A DNA stretch of 15,277 nt from an uncultured Parabacteroides sp. (GCF_905196875.1 NZ_CAJJWO010000099.1:1-15277); one strand, 5' to 3'. Positions 5,824-13,920 are shown, counted from the first letter of the stretch. The notes: generated from the letters alone by a model not told the origin. Numbers and translations: made by a program.

Positions 5824-6508
5824 ATAGCTCTTTAATTTTATGAAGTACCTCCATCTTTCCGAAGAGGATCAGTTTGTCGTCGGCTTCCAGGATCAGATCG
5901 TCTGTCAGCGGATCTATCACATAATATTCGGTTTGTTTCAACCCGATCAGGTTACGTGTCTCCCGGGCACGTTCGACACCCACCAGGCGGATACCGAAAT
6001 TTGTCTGGAAGTCGATTGTCTTTAAGCTCTGTCCTACCAGGGCGCCGGGTGTCTTTATTGTGTACAGGTGATGGGTTTCCGTTACCTGATACCAGCGCTG
6101 GAACAGGTCTCCGAGCAGGCTTTGAGAAGCATAGGTGGCTGCATAATCCTGTTCGGGGCGGATGATTTCAGCGACTCCGATAGAGCGGATCACCGTTTCA
6201 TGGATCGGAGAGATCGAACGGACGATCAGCTTGCCCGCATCCAGGCTTTTCAATAAAGCGACGGTTTGTACCGATGTACCGAAGTTCTTGCCGTACGTAA
6301 CGAAAATAGCATCCATTTCGCTTAACGGAAGTGTGTTGAGTGCATCCCGGTCGGTCGTATCGAGGCTGACGGAGCCTGAGATCGTTTGCTTCACGGCTTC
6401 CACTTTATGCAGATTCAGATCGACTCCTATTACTTCATCGCCGATACGGGTAAGGTTTTCCGCTATGGCGCGTCCCAGGTTTCCTAATCCTATTACAAGA
6501 AATTTCAT
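5822..6508 (-). CDS. trkA: TrkA-type potassium uptake regulatory subunit (RCK domain)
   Basis: A 228-residue protein. The start chosen is the ATG with complement at 6506-6508, because MKFLVIGLGNLGRAIAENL begins the Rossmann fold there. The longer frame to 6586 adds 26 unlike residues and overlaps trkH. GxGxxG is at 7-12 and the Asp ending the second strand (GVDLN) is at about 30, as in the NAD-binding TrkA_N/RCK_N domain. A TrkA_C domain follows (about 140-225, with GALVGQSLKTIDF and ADDKLILFG). Family knowledge: it sits on the cytoplasmic face of the TrkH/KtrB channel and gates it in response to nucleotides. The gene starts 14 bp after trkH, so the two form one operon. Confidence 0.92.
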   Translation of the reverse strand: MKFLVIGLGNLGRAIAENLTRIGDEVIGVDLNLHKVEAVKQTISGSVSLDTTDRDALNTLPLSEMDAIFVTYGKNFGTSVQTVALLKSLDAGKLIVRSISPIHETVIRSIGVAEIIRPEQDYAATYASQSLLGDLFQRWYQVTETHHLYTIKTPGALVGQSLKTIDFQTNFGIRLVGVERARETRNLIGLKQTEYYVIDPLTDDLILEADDKLILFGKMEVLHKIKEL

Positions 6509-6522
6509 AAGGCGTAATTTTA

Positions 6523-8346
6523 TTACATTAATATATTTTCCTGGGGATATGTGTAATCCCTTTTTTTGTATTCCCGGATGAAACATACCATGAAAGTAAG
6601 TACTCCGATACGTCCGATCAGCATGGCACTGATGATGATCAGTTTACCCGGAACAGATAGTAACGGGCTGAAGTTCAGGCTCGACCCTACCGTACTCAAA
6701 GCCGAAACGACTTCGAAGGTAAGTGTAAAGACCGGAGTCCCTTCTTCCGTATAGGATAATATCCACACGGCCGTCGAGGCAAAGAGGAGATAGAGTACGA
6801 TCGTTGCAAAAGCGCGGCGGATGGTGGAAGGGGATATCTCGCGTTTGCGGATTTCTACTTTCTCCTTTTCCCGTGCCACATTCAAGGCTGTAAGGATAGC
6901 TACCAGTACAGTGGTCACTTTCAATCCACCACCGGTCGACATCGGGGCGGCACCGATCACCATCAGGATAAGTGTCATCATCAGGGTGACCGGTCGGAGC
7001 GCATCCATATTAGCGATGGTGAATCCGGCAGTCCTCGGAGTAACGGCGCCAAGCAACGAATCGGCCAGTTTCCCTTTCAGCGGGAGTCCGGCCAGGGTGT
7101 TGTCTGCCTCAAACAGATAGTATAGAACTGTACCTCCGATAATCAATGTCAGAGTACAGACTACTACTATATAGGTATGTATGTTGATAATACGCGGCGT
7201 ATGGATATAATGTTTCTGTTGTCCGATTACGATCTTGAAAGTATTGACGATGAAATGTCTTAATAGTTTCAGGTAGTTGAATACAATCGGGAAACCTAGT
7301 CCGCCGAAGATGACCAGCAGGGAGATCCATACGTGCAGGTTGTAGTTATGTACGACTACCGGGTCGCACATATTCCCGCTAAGGGTCGAAATACCGGCGT
7401 TGCAAAAGGCGGACACGGCATGGAAAGCGGCAAAGAACAGGTCGTCCTGGGTGCTGCCTCCCGGAAGCGTTCCCCGGATATCCATATAAATGAAGTAGGC
7501 CCCTACGCCTTCGATGAAGAAGGTAACGAACAGGATGTTCAGGATTACTTTGAACAGGCCACCGATGCGGTCCTCGTTCAGCATATCTTTCAAGACCAGT
7601 TTGCTGGTGAATGAAGAATGTCCCATGAAAGAGAGGGCGAAGAAGCTGGTGAATGTCATTACTCCGATCCCGCCTATCTGTATCAGGATCATAATAATGA
7701 TATGTCCTATGTGCGTGAAGGTGGTTGCTACATCGACTGTTGTCAACCCTGTTACGCAGACAGACGTTGTCGCGGTGAACAAGGCGTCCACGAAATGGAT
7801 CGGCCGTGTGGTAGCATTGGGTAACATTAACAATCCGGCCCCGATCAGGATCACGAAGATGAAACTGAGCAGGAAGAGTAGAGACGGTTTTATATGTGTC
7901 TGCATCAACGTGAACGTCTGCCTCGACAAATGGATGACGCTCAACAGCAGGATCATCGTGTAAACGAACAGGGGATTCGACAGGAACTCGAGGTAAGGAA
8001 GCGATTGCGCAATCGCTTCCTTAAAGAATACCTTGGCCGACAGGACTGCGAAAAGAAGAAAATAGATCCCGATGTCCAAATACAATAATTTCTCCTGTAT
8101 GATTTCATTGAAACGGACGATATACCGTAAAGTAATCCCGATAAAGAATGCAAGTAGGATATAAATACGGCTCAGGTATAAACTATGGATCGTTTCGCCT
8201 GTCTGCTGGAACCCGAACTGGTAGATAAGAACAAATAAGGAGGCAATAGATGCCAGGAGGATGATACCTTCTGCAACGATATTCAGGAGACCTTTCATGT
8301 TGGCCCAGTACATCCGGCATGAGAACTGTATATGTTTTATATCCAT
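6523..8346 (-). CDS. trkH: TrkH-family potassium uptake channel subunit with N-terminal membrane extension
   Basis: A 607-residue inner-membrane protein. The K+ filter-like repeats are SVCVTGL (195-201), FCNAGIS (314-320), TPRTAGF (436-442) and STVGSSL (551-557), each in a pore loop between two membrane helices as in TrkH/KtrB. MSTGGGLKV (469-477) is another family motif. Before the first repeat there are about 165 residues with about four extra hydrophobic segments (around 23-45, 57-76, 88-107 and 126-140). Bacterial KtrB proteins are near 450 residues, so this is an extended form. It imports K+ together with the TrkA subunit encoded 14 bp downstream. The coding sequence contains a perfect 30-bp palindrome (7994-8023) in the loop between the third and fourth extra segments. 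Confidence 0.92.
   Translation of the reverse strand: MDIKHIQFSCRMYWANMKGLLNIVAEGIILLASIASLFVLIYQFGFQQTGETIHSLYLSRIYILLAFFIGITLRYIVRFNEIIQEKLLYLDIGIYFLLFAVLSAKVFFKEAIAQSLPYLEFLSNPLFVYTMILLLSVIHLSRQTFTLMQTHIKPSLLFLLSFIFVILIGAGLLMLPNATTRPIHFVDALFTATTSVCVTGLTTVDVATTFTHIGHIIIMILIQIGGIGVMTFTSFFALSFMGHSSFTSKLVLKDMLNEDRIGGLFKVILNILFVTFFIEGVGAYFIYMDIRGTLPGGSTQDDLFFAAFHAVSAFCNAGISTLSGNMCDPVVVHNYNLHVWISLLVIFGGLGFPIVFNYLKLLRHFIVNTFKIVIGQQKHYIHTPRIINIHTYIVVVCTLTLIIGGTVLYYLFEADNTLAGLPLKGKLADSLLGAVTPRTAGFTIANMDALRPVTLMMTLILMVIGAAPMSTGGGLKVTTVLVAILTALNVAREKEKVEIRKREISPSTIRRAFATIVLYLLFASTAVWILSYTEEGTPVFTLTFEVVSALSTVGSSLNFSPLLSVPGKLIIISAMLIGRIGVLTFMVCFIREYKKRDYTYPQENILM
7994..8023. repeat. Perfect 30-bp palindrome inside trkH
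   Basis: TAAGGAAGCGATTGC (7994-8008) is followed directly by its exact reverse complement (8009-8023) with no spacer. It encodes about residues 109-118 of TrkH (KEAIAQSLPY). A perfect palindrome of this length is not expected by chance in 15 kb. Confidence 0.95.
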
Positions 8347-8365
8347 GATGAATCTTAATCTGTAA

Positions 8366-8399
8366 CAAAAGTATTAATAAAAGTATTTTAGAGCTCGAA
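8366..8399 (-). promoter_or_regulatory. Putative promoter for trkH-trkA
   Basis: On the minus strand TACTTTTG (8373 to 8366) is an exact TAnnTTTG match 20 nt before the trkH start. A TTCG at 8399-8396, 22 nt further upstream, is an imperfect -33 element. The predicted leader is about 14 nt. Confidence 0.5.
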
Positions 8400-8477
8400 T
8401 AGTTCGGAAAGTTTTGATAAAGCATGTTAACGGAGATGTATCGGCCTGTATTTCATAATATTGTTTTGTCTACATTA

Positions 8478-8493
8478 TGACATGTATATGTTA
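8478..8493. promoter_or_regulatory. Near-palindrome upstream of xylR, candidate operator
   Basis: TGACATGTATATGTTA is symmetric at six of eight base pairs around its centre. It lies about 95 bp upstream of the xylR -7 element, between the trkH and xyl promoters. It could be an operator for the Nudix-type regulator, but the binding motif is not known to me and AT-rich DNA gives such dyads by chance. In the same gap there is also an 8-bp palindrome ATTATAAT at 8534-8541. Confidence 0.25.
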
Positions 8494-8564
8494 TTGTATC
8501 AGGTAAGATAGTAAATTGTCAGATAAATAGAGTATTATAATTAGTGAAAAAATAGTTTTGTATG

Positions 8565-8593
8565 TTTGTTATTTGAGAAAATGCTTATATTTG
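8565..8593 (+). promoter_or_regulatory. Putative promoter of the xyl operon
   Basis: TATATTTG (8586-8593) matches TAnnTTTG exactly. TTTG occurs at 8557-8560 and 8565-8568, with gaps of 25 and 17 nt to the -7 element, either side of the usual spacing of about 20. The start site would be near 8600, giving a leader of about 15 nt before the xylR ATG at 8614. Confidence 0.55.
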
Positions 8594-8613
8594 TGGCGGT
8601 TTAATGTAATATT

Positions 8614-9354
8614 ATGGAAACACGTATGGAAAATAAAAAGATGCTTTTTTCGCATGTATCTGTCGATTGCGTCCTGTTGGGGGTAAAAGAAGATACGCTT
8701 TGCGTATTATTGGTTGAGAGAAAAATAGACGAAAGTGATGAAAAACACTATAAATTGCCGGGAAGTCTGATCTTTGAGAACGAGGCCCTCGACACTGCCG
8801 CTTACCGGGTATTCAACGAAGCGACTGGTTTGAAACGTGTTCCCCTGAAGCAGTTCCGTAGCTTCGGATCACCTTCACGTACAAAAAATAAGGATGATAT
8901 GCAGTGGTTGGAAAATGCCATGAAACTGAAGATCGAAAGGATCGTTACGGTGGCTTATCTGGCATTAAGTAAGATAGGAAGAAAATCTAACCCTACGAAT
9001 AAATATAATTCACTGGCCTGGTTCCCCGTCGACGCGCTACCCGCTTTGCCGTTTGATCATAAAGAGATCATCGGAGCTGCTGTGGAGGAAATCCGTGACT
9101 GGATTGAAAAAGAACCGTCTATCGTTTTCGATTATCTTCCTATGAAATTCACAGCTTATCAGTTGAGGCGCACGTACGAGATCATCTATAATAAGGAAAT
9201 GGATGTTCGTAATTTCCATAAGAAAATGAGTTCGCTTGAATATGTCGTGCCAACCGATGAGGTGGAAGAAGGCGTGGCCCATCGTGCTGCTCGTTATTAT
9301 CGTTTCGATAAAGTGAAATACAATAAATTGCATTCTAAGTTCAATAAAAACTAA
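8614..9354 (+). CDS. xylR: Nudix-fold transcriptional regulator of xylose utilisation
   Basis: A 246-residue protein. Residues about 12-150 form a Nudix-like fold and about 165-246 a winged helix-turn-helix (FDYLPMKFTAYQLRRTYEIIY, then NFHKKM). The Nudix box, GSLIFEN through EATGL (50-73), keeps the framework G50, R65, E69 and G72. However, the catalytic REUxEE pattern reads RVFNEA, with V66 for Glu and A70 for Glu, so hydrolase activity is unlikely. Family knowledge: Bacteroidetes use such NrtR/AraR-like proteins as sugar-responsive regulators of arabinose and xylose genes. As first gene of the operon, 11 bp before xylB, it probably controls the operon and itself, perhaps binding xylose or a phosphorylated intermediate. 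METRMENKK has a second Met at codon 5; the first is used here. Confidence 0.85.
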   Translation: METRMENKKMLFSHVSVDCVLLGVKEDTLCVLLVERKIDESDEKHYKLPGSLIFENEALDTAAYRVFNEATGLKRVPLKQFRSFGSPSRTKNKDDMQWLENAMKLKIERIVTVAYLALSKIGRKSNPTNKYNSLAWFPVDALPALPFDHKEIIGAAVEEIRDWIEKEPSIVFDYLPMKFTAYQLRRTYEIIYNKEMDVRNFHKKMSSLEYVVPTDEVEEGVAHRAARYYRFDKVKYNKLHSKFNKN

Positions 9355-9365
9355 TCGTACGGAAT

Positions 9366-10871
9366 ATGTATTTGTTAGGTTGTGATATAGGAAGTTCCTC
9401 CGTAAAGGCTTCTGTCGTGGATGCCGGTTCGGGGTTGACGGTAGGTGCCGATTTTTATCCGAAAGAAGAAGCCCCGATCAAGGCCGTGAAGCCGGGTTGG
9501 GCGGAACAGAATCCCGACGACTGGTGGAAATACCTGAAGGAAGCGATCAAAGGTGCGATTGCCCAGGCCGGAATCAACGGGAGCGATATAAAAGCGATCG
9601 GTATTTCTTACCAGATGCATGGATTGGTTCTGGTGGATAAGAAGATGGAGATATTGCGTCCGTCTATTATCTGGTGCGACAGTCGTGCCGTGCCTTATGG
9701 CGAACGTGCTTTTAAAAATATAGGGGAGAAGCAATGCCTGTCGCATCTGCTGAACTCGCCTGGTAACTTTACAGCGGCCAAGCTGGCCTGGGTGAAGGAA
9801 TACGAACCGGAATTGTTCCGCTCGGTACATAAGTTTATGTTGCCGGGAGATTTTATCGCCATGCGGATGACCGGCGATATCGTCACTACTATCTCCGGAT
9901 TATCGGAAGGTATTTTCTGGGATTTCAGAAATGAAAAGGTGTCGACGGATCTGATGAATTATTTCGGTTTCAGCGATGAACTGGTTCCGGAGATACGCCC
10001 GACATTCGGTCTTCAGGGAGAACTGCTGGGTTCTGTTGCCACTGAGCTGGGATTGAAGAAGGGCACGCCTGTTACTTATCGCGCCGGCGACCAGCCGAAT
10101 AATGCCTTGTCGCTGAACGTTCTCAACCCGGGTGAGATCGCTGCTACCGGCGGTACGTCAGGAGTTGTGTACGGTGTAAACGGTAAAGTCAATTATGATA
10201 CGCTTTCACGGGTAAATACTTTTGCCCATGTAAATCACTCTCCCGAACAGACCAGGCTCGGTGTTTTGCTTTGCATCAACGGGGTAGGAATCCTGAATTC
10301 GTGGGTCAAGAAAAACGTAGCCCCGGAAGGGATCACTTATCCGGAGTTGAACGATGTCGCAGCCGGTGTGCCTATCGGATCGGAAGGCTTGTCTATCCTG
10401 CCGTTTGGAAACGGAGCGGAACGCATGTTGCAGAACCGGCAAATGGATTGTTCTATTCATGGTTTGAACTTCAATACACATAGTAAGGCGCATATCGCCC
10501 GTGCCGCACAGGAGGGGATCGTGTTCTCTTTCAAATACGGGATGGATATCATGAATGAAATGGGAATCGACATCGATGTGATCCGTGCTGGGAATGCCAA
10601 TATGTTCCTGAGTCCGGTTTTCCGTGATACTCTGTCGGGTGTGACGGGGGCTGTGATCGAACTATATGATACGAATGGAGCTGTGGGTGCGGCCAAAGGT
10701 GCCGGTATCGGTGCCGGAATCTACCGGTCGGCCGAAGAGGCGTTTGCCTCCCTGAAGAAGATCGACGTGATCGAACCGGACGGGCTGAAGGCCGATAAAT
10801 ATTGTGCTGCATACAGCACCTGGAAAGAACGGCTGGATAAGCTAATGTCAGATAACAATATACCAATGTAA
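9366..10871 (+). CDS. xylB: Xylulokinase
   Basis: A 501-residue FGGY-family carbohydrate kinase that phosphorylates D-xylulose to D-xylulose 5-phosphate with ATP. DIGSSSVKASVVD (7-19) is the first phosphate loop. QMHGLVLVD (83-91) matches the xylulokinase-specific substrate-binding segment, where most FGGY relatives differ. WCDSRA (103-108) follows, AGDQPNNAL (240-248) contains the likely catalytic base D242, and GGTSGVVYG (262-270) is the second nucleotide-binding loop. The C-terminal lobe has RAGNANMFLSPVFRDTLSG and NGAVGAAKGAGIGAG. Length is normal. It is cytoplasmic and feeds the product to the pentose phosphate pathway. It lies between xylR (11 bp) and xylA (26 bp), so is probably on one mRNA with both. 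Confidence 0.95.
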   Translation: MYLLGCDIGSSSVKASVVDAGSGLTVGADFYPKEEAPIKAVKPGWAEQNPDDWWKYLKEAIKGAIAQAGINGSDIKAIGISYQMHGLVLVDKKMEILRPSIIWCDSRAVPYGERAFKNIGEKQCLSHLLNSPGNFTAAKLAWVKEYEPELFRSVHKFMLPGDFIAMRMTGDIVTTISGLSEGIFWDFRNEKVSTDLMNYFGFSDELVPEIRPTFGLQGELLGSVATELGLKKGTPVTYRAGDQPNNALSLNVLNPGEIAATGGTSGVVYGVNGKVNYDTLSRVNTFAHVNHSPEQTRLGVLLCINGVGILNSWVKKNVAPEGITYPELNDVAAGVPIGSEGLSILPFGNGAERMLQNRQMDCSIHGLNFNTHSKAHIARAAQEGIVFSFKYGMDIMNEMGIDIDVIRAGNANMFLSPVFRDTLSGVTGAVIELYDTNGAVGAAKGAGIGAGIYRSAEEAFASLKKIDVIEPDGLKADKYCAAYSTWKERLDKLMSDNNIPM

Positions 10872-10897
10872 TATAAATCATTTAAACTATTAATTTC

Positions 10898-12226
10898 ATG
10901 AACTTTTATAAAGGCGAAAAAGAATTCTTCCCTGGAATAGGTAAGATTCAGTTTGAAGGACGCGAGTCAAAGAACCCGATGGCATTTCATTATTATGACG
11001 AAAACAAGGTGGTGATGGGTAAAACACTGAAAGATCATCTTCGTTTTGCGATGGCTTACTGGCATACGCTTTGTGCCGAAGGGGGCGACCAGTTTGGCGG
11101 CGGTACGAAAACATTCCCGTGGAATGCAGCTGCCGACCCGATCAGCCGTGCCAAATATAAGATGGATGCAGCGTTTGAATTTATGACAAAGTGTAGTATT
11201 CCTTACTACTGTTTCCATGATGTGGATGTTGTAGACGAGGCGCCTACACTGGTCGAGTTTGAAAAAGACCTGCAGACAATGGTAGAACATGCTAAAGGTT
11301 TGCAGCAGGCAACAGGCAAGAAACTGTTATGGTCAACAGCCAACGTATTCAGCAACAAACGTTATATGAACGGTGCAGCTACCAATCCGTATTTCCCGGC
11401 TGTCGCTTGTGCAGGTACCCAGATCAAAAATGCGATCGACGCCTGTATTGCCCTGGATGGTGAGAACTATGTGTTCTGGGGAGGACGCGAAGGCTATATG
11501 AGTCTGCTTAACACCGAAATGAAACGTGAGAAAGATCATTTGGCCATGATGCTGACGATGGCACGCGACTATGGCCGCAAGAACGGCTTCAAAGGTACTT
11601 TCCTGATCGAACCGAAACCGATGGAACCGACCAAGCACCAGTATGACGTCGACTCGGAAACTGTTATCGGTTTCCTTCGCCACTACGGCCTGGATAAAGA
11701 TTTTGCCTTGAATATCGAAGTGAACCACGCTACGCTGGCCGGACATACATTCGAACATGAACTCCAGGCTGCCGTCGATGCCGGTATGTTATGCAGTATC
11801 GATGCTAACCGTGGCGATTATCAGAATGGCTGGGATACCGACCAGTTCCCGATGGATATCTACGAACTGACCCAGGCCTGGCTGATTATCCTGCAAGGTG
11901 GCGGGCTGACTACCGGAGGTACGAACTTCGATGCTAAAACACGCCGCAACTCGACCGACCTGGATGATATTTTCTTGGCTCATATCGGTGGTATGGATAC
12001 GTTTGCCCGTGCTCTGATAACTGCTGCTGCCATCCTCGAACAGTCTGATTATAAGAAGATGCGTGCCGAACGTTACGCGAGCTTCGACGGCGGCGAAGGA
12101 AAAGCATTCGAAGACGGTAAACTTACCCTGGAAGACCTGCGTACGATCGCTCTCCGTGACGGCGAGCCGAAACAGATCAGCGGTAAACAGGAATTGTATG
12201 AAATGATTCTCAATTTATATATATAA
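10898..12226 (+). CDS. xylA: Xylose isomerase
   Basis: A 442-residue group II xylose isomerase (D-xylose to D-xylulose). All metal and catalytic residues of the E. coli enzyme occur with a constant offset of +6. These are H107 and D110 (FHDVD), E238 and K240 (LIEPK), E274 and H277 (IEVNH), D302 (IDANRGD), D313 and D315 (GWDTDQF) and D345 (NFDAK). The WxGREGY segment (194-200) and KLLWSTANVFSN (142-153) are also family hallmarks. Two divalent metals (Mg, Mn or Co) are bound per subunit in a TIM barrel, and the enzyme acts in the cytoplasm as a tetramer. It is third in the operon and is followed by a strong intercistronic hairpin. Confidence 0.97.
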   Translation: MNFYKGEKEFFPGIGKIQFEGRESKNPMAFHYYDENKVVMGKTLKDHLRFAMAYWHTLCAEGGDQFGGGTKTFPWNAAADPISRAKYKMDAAFEFMTKCSIPYYCFHDVDVVDEAPTLVEFEKDLQTMVEHAKGLQQATGKKLLWSTANVFSNKRYMNGAATNPYFPAVACAGTQIKNAIDACIALDGENYVFWGGREGYMSLLNTEMKREKDHLAMMLTMARDYGRKNGFKGTFLIEPKPMEPTKHQYDVDSETVIGFLRHYGLDKDFALNIEVNHATLAGHTFEHELQAAVDAGMLCSIDANRGDYQNGWDTDQFPMDIYELTQAWLIILQGGGLTTGGTNFDAKTRRNSTDLDDIFLAHIGGMDTFARALITAAAILEQSDYKKMRAERYASFDGGEGKAFEDGKLTLEDLRTIALRDGEPKQISGKQELYEMILNLYI

Positions 12227-12234
12227 TTTTGCAG

Positions 12235-12262
12235 CATAGGGGGGAGTCTTTTCCTCCCTATG
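12235..12262 (+). promoter_or_regulatory. Strong intercistronic hairpin between xylA and xylE
   Basis: CATAGGGGGGA (12235-12245) pairs with TCCTCCCTATG (12252-12262): 11 pairs including one GU, around the 6-nt loop GTCTTT. No T-tract follows, so it is not an ordinary terminator. It begins 8 bp after the xylA stop. Its 3' arm contains the ATG at 12260 that is in frame with xylE, which would hide that start. It may protect the 3' end of a xylR-xylB-xylA mRNA, guide processing or lower xylE expression. Confidence 0.75.
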
Positions 12263-12280
12263 TCTCTTAATCTGATAGAT

Positions 12281-13828
12281 ATGAAAAACAACAATAGTTA
12301 CATTTTTGGTATTACCCTTGTTGCAACCCTTGGAGGGTTATTATTCGGATATGATACGGCTGTCATCTCCGGGACAGTAGAATCACTAAGAAAATTCTTT
12401 ATCGAACCTTACGGACTCCCGCTCGACCAGGCCAATTCACTGGAAGGATTCGTAGTCAGCAGTGCCCTGATCGGTTGTATCCTGGGAGCCTCTTTTGCCG
12501 GCTGGGTCAGCCAGCGGTACGGTCGTAAGCCGACATTGATCGTTGCGGCTATCCTTTTCCTGCTCTCGGCGATCGGTTCGGCATGGCCCGAATTCGGTTT
12601 GGGATTGCCCGGAAGCGGAGATCATACTTATATGTATTTGTTTGTGGCTTATAGAATAGTAGGAGGTGTCGGTGTCGGACTGGCTTCGATGGTTTCGCCT
12701 ATGTATATCGCTGAGATCGCTCCGGCCGACCGTCGTGGCAATCTTGTTTCCTGGAACCAGTTTGCCATTATCTTCGGTATGCTGGTCGTTTATTTTGTGA
12801 ATTATACGATTGCTTTGCAGGGCGATGCGTCCTGGTTGCATACTACCGGATGGCGTTGGATGTTTGCTTCCGAGATTATTCCGGCAGTCTTGTTCCTTTC
12901 TTTCCTGATGCTTGTGCCCGAAACTCCCCGTTATCTGGTCATGCGCGGCAAAACAGAGAAGGCATTGTCTATTCTCGGTCGTTTGATGGATAAGGAAGAA
13001 GCATCGAAAGAACTGGCGGATATCAAAGACAGCTTCAAGGAAAAAGCTCCTTCCATGCGTCCTTACTTCCGGTTTATGGGAACCTGGTTGCTCCTGTTCC
13101 TGGTCTCTTACGGAGGACTGGAGCTGGGTGGCAACACGAGTGCTTTGGAAATTGCTCTGATCGGTAGCTTCTTTGTCTCTTTGATACTTCCGATCCGTTC
13201 ATTCGGCCTGCTGATCATTCTGGTAGGCGTACTGTTGTCTTCTTTCCAGCAGTTTGTCGGTATCAACGTTGTGCTTTATTATGCACCGGAGATATTCAAG
13301 ACAATGGGTGCTGCCACCGATGCCGCTTTGTTGCAGCAGATCGTGGTAGGGGCCGTGAATCTGTCGTTCACTGTGCTGGCTATCTTTACGGTCGATAAGT
13401 TCGGGCGACGTCCGCTGATGATTATCGGGGCATTGGTAATGGCCGTTTCGATGATTATACTGGGCACGACGTTCTATACTCATTCCGTCGGTATCGGTTC
13501 ATTGGCTTGTATGTTGGTTTATACCGCCGGTTTCGCTATGTCATGGGGGCCTGTTTGCTGGGTATTGCTGGCAGAGATATTCCCTAACTCCATCCGTTCA
13601 ACGGTGATGAGTATTGCCGTTGCGGCACAGTGGATAGCCAATTTTCTTGTTTCCTGGACTTTCCCGATGCTCGATAAGAACCAGTATCTGACAGAAACCT
13701 TCAATCACGGTGTCGCTTACTGGATATACGGCCTGATGGGTATCCTTGCTGCCGCCTTCATCTGGAAGTTCGTCCCCGAAACCAAGGGTAAGACACTGGA
13801 GCAGATGGAGCAATACTGGAAACGCTAA
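12281..13828 (+). CDS. xylE: D-xylose/H+ symporter (MFS sugar porter) with an extra segment
   Basis: A 515-residue inner-membrane transporter. The ATG at 12281 is preferred because MKNNNSYIFGITLVATLGG begins just before helix 1; the in-frame ATG at 12260 lies inside a hairpin. Sugar-porter motifs are FGYDTAVISGT in helix 1, GWVSQRYGRKPT in the 2-3 loop, PETPRYLVMRGK after helix 6, QQFVGINVVLYYAPEIF in helix 7, DKFGRRPL in the 8-9 loop and PETKGKTLEQME after helix 12. The QQ...N residues of helix 7 are those that bind xylose in E. coli XylE. Residues about 261-305 are additional compared with E. coli XylE and add two hydrophobic stretches before helix 7. It is last in the operon and drives proton-coupled xylose import; xylose specificity is inferred from the neighbours. 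Confidence 0.9.
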   Translation: MKNNNSYIFGITLVATLGGLLFGYDTAVISGTVESLRKFFIEPYGLPLDQANSLEGFVVSSALIGCILGASFAGWVSQRYGRKPTLIVAAILFLLSAIGSAWPEFGLGLPGSGDHTYMYLFVAYRIVGGVGVGLASMVSPMYIAEIAPADRRGNLVSWNQFAIIFGMLVVYFVNYTIALQGDASWLHTTGWRWMFASEIIPAVLFLSFLMLVPETPRYLVMRGKTEKALSILGRLMDKEEASKELADIKDSFKEKAPSMRPYFRFMGTWLLLFLVSYGGLELGGNTSALEIALIGSFFVSLILPIRSFGLLIILVGVLLSSFQQFVGINVVLYYAPEIFKTMGAATDAALLQQIVVGAVNLSFTVLAIFTVDKFGRRPLMIIGALVMAVSMIILGTTFYTHSVGIGSLACMLVYTAGFAMSWGPVCWVLLAEIFPNSIRSTVMSIAVAAQWIANFLVSWTFPMLDKNQYLTETFNHGVAYWIYGLMGILAAAFIWKFVPETKGKTLEQMEQYWKR

Positions 13829-13882
13829 TAAGGAAATATTTGATTTTCTTGCCTTCCATGTTTCTCCCCGGCTAAAAAAGCT

Positions 13883-13890
13883 TATATTTG
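13883..13890 (+). promoter_or_regulatory. Putative -7 element for the TPR sensor gene
   Basis: TATATTTG matches TAnnTTTG exactly, 30 nt before the ATG at 13921. TTTC at 13861-13864, 18 nt upstream, is a near -33 element. No intrinsic terminator was found between xylE and this element, so read-through from the xyl operon is possible. Confidence 0.5.
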
Positions 13891-13920
13891 CATTTCCGGT
13901 TAATCTTAAATACGGACGGA

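Noticed and set aside
6514..6526. Hairpin GTAAT-TTT-ATTAC between trkH and trkA
   Set aside because: It has only five AT-rich pairs, too weak to support as a regulatory or processing element.
6162..6581. A 139-codon plus-strand frame opposite trkA
   Set aside because: The minus-strand frame encodes an unmistakable RCK domain. The plus frame has shadow-type composition.
6509..6586. Longer N-terminus for TrkA starting at 6586
   Set aside because: The extra 26 residues overlap trkH and do not resemble TrkA. The Rossmann fold begins at the Met at 6508.
13829..13882. A terminator for the xyl operon after xylE
   Set aside because: Only weak complementarity (GGAAA with TTTTC) was found, with no GC-rich stem and T-tract.
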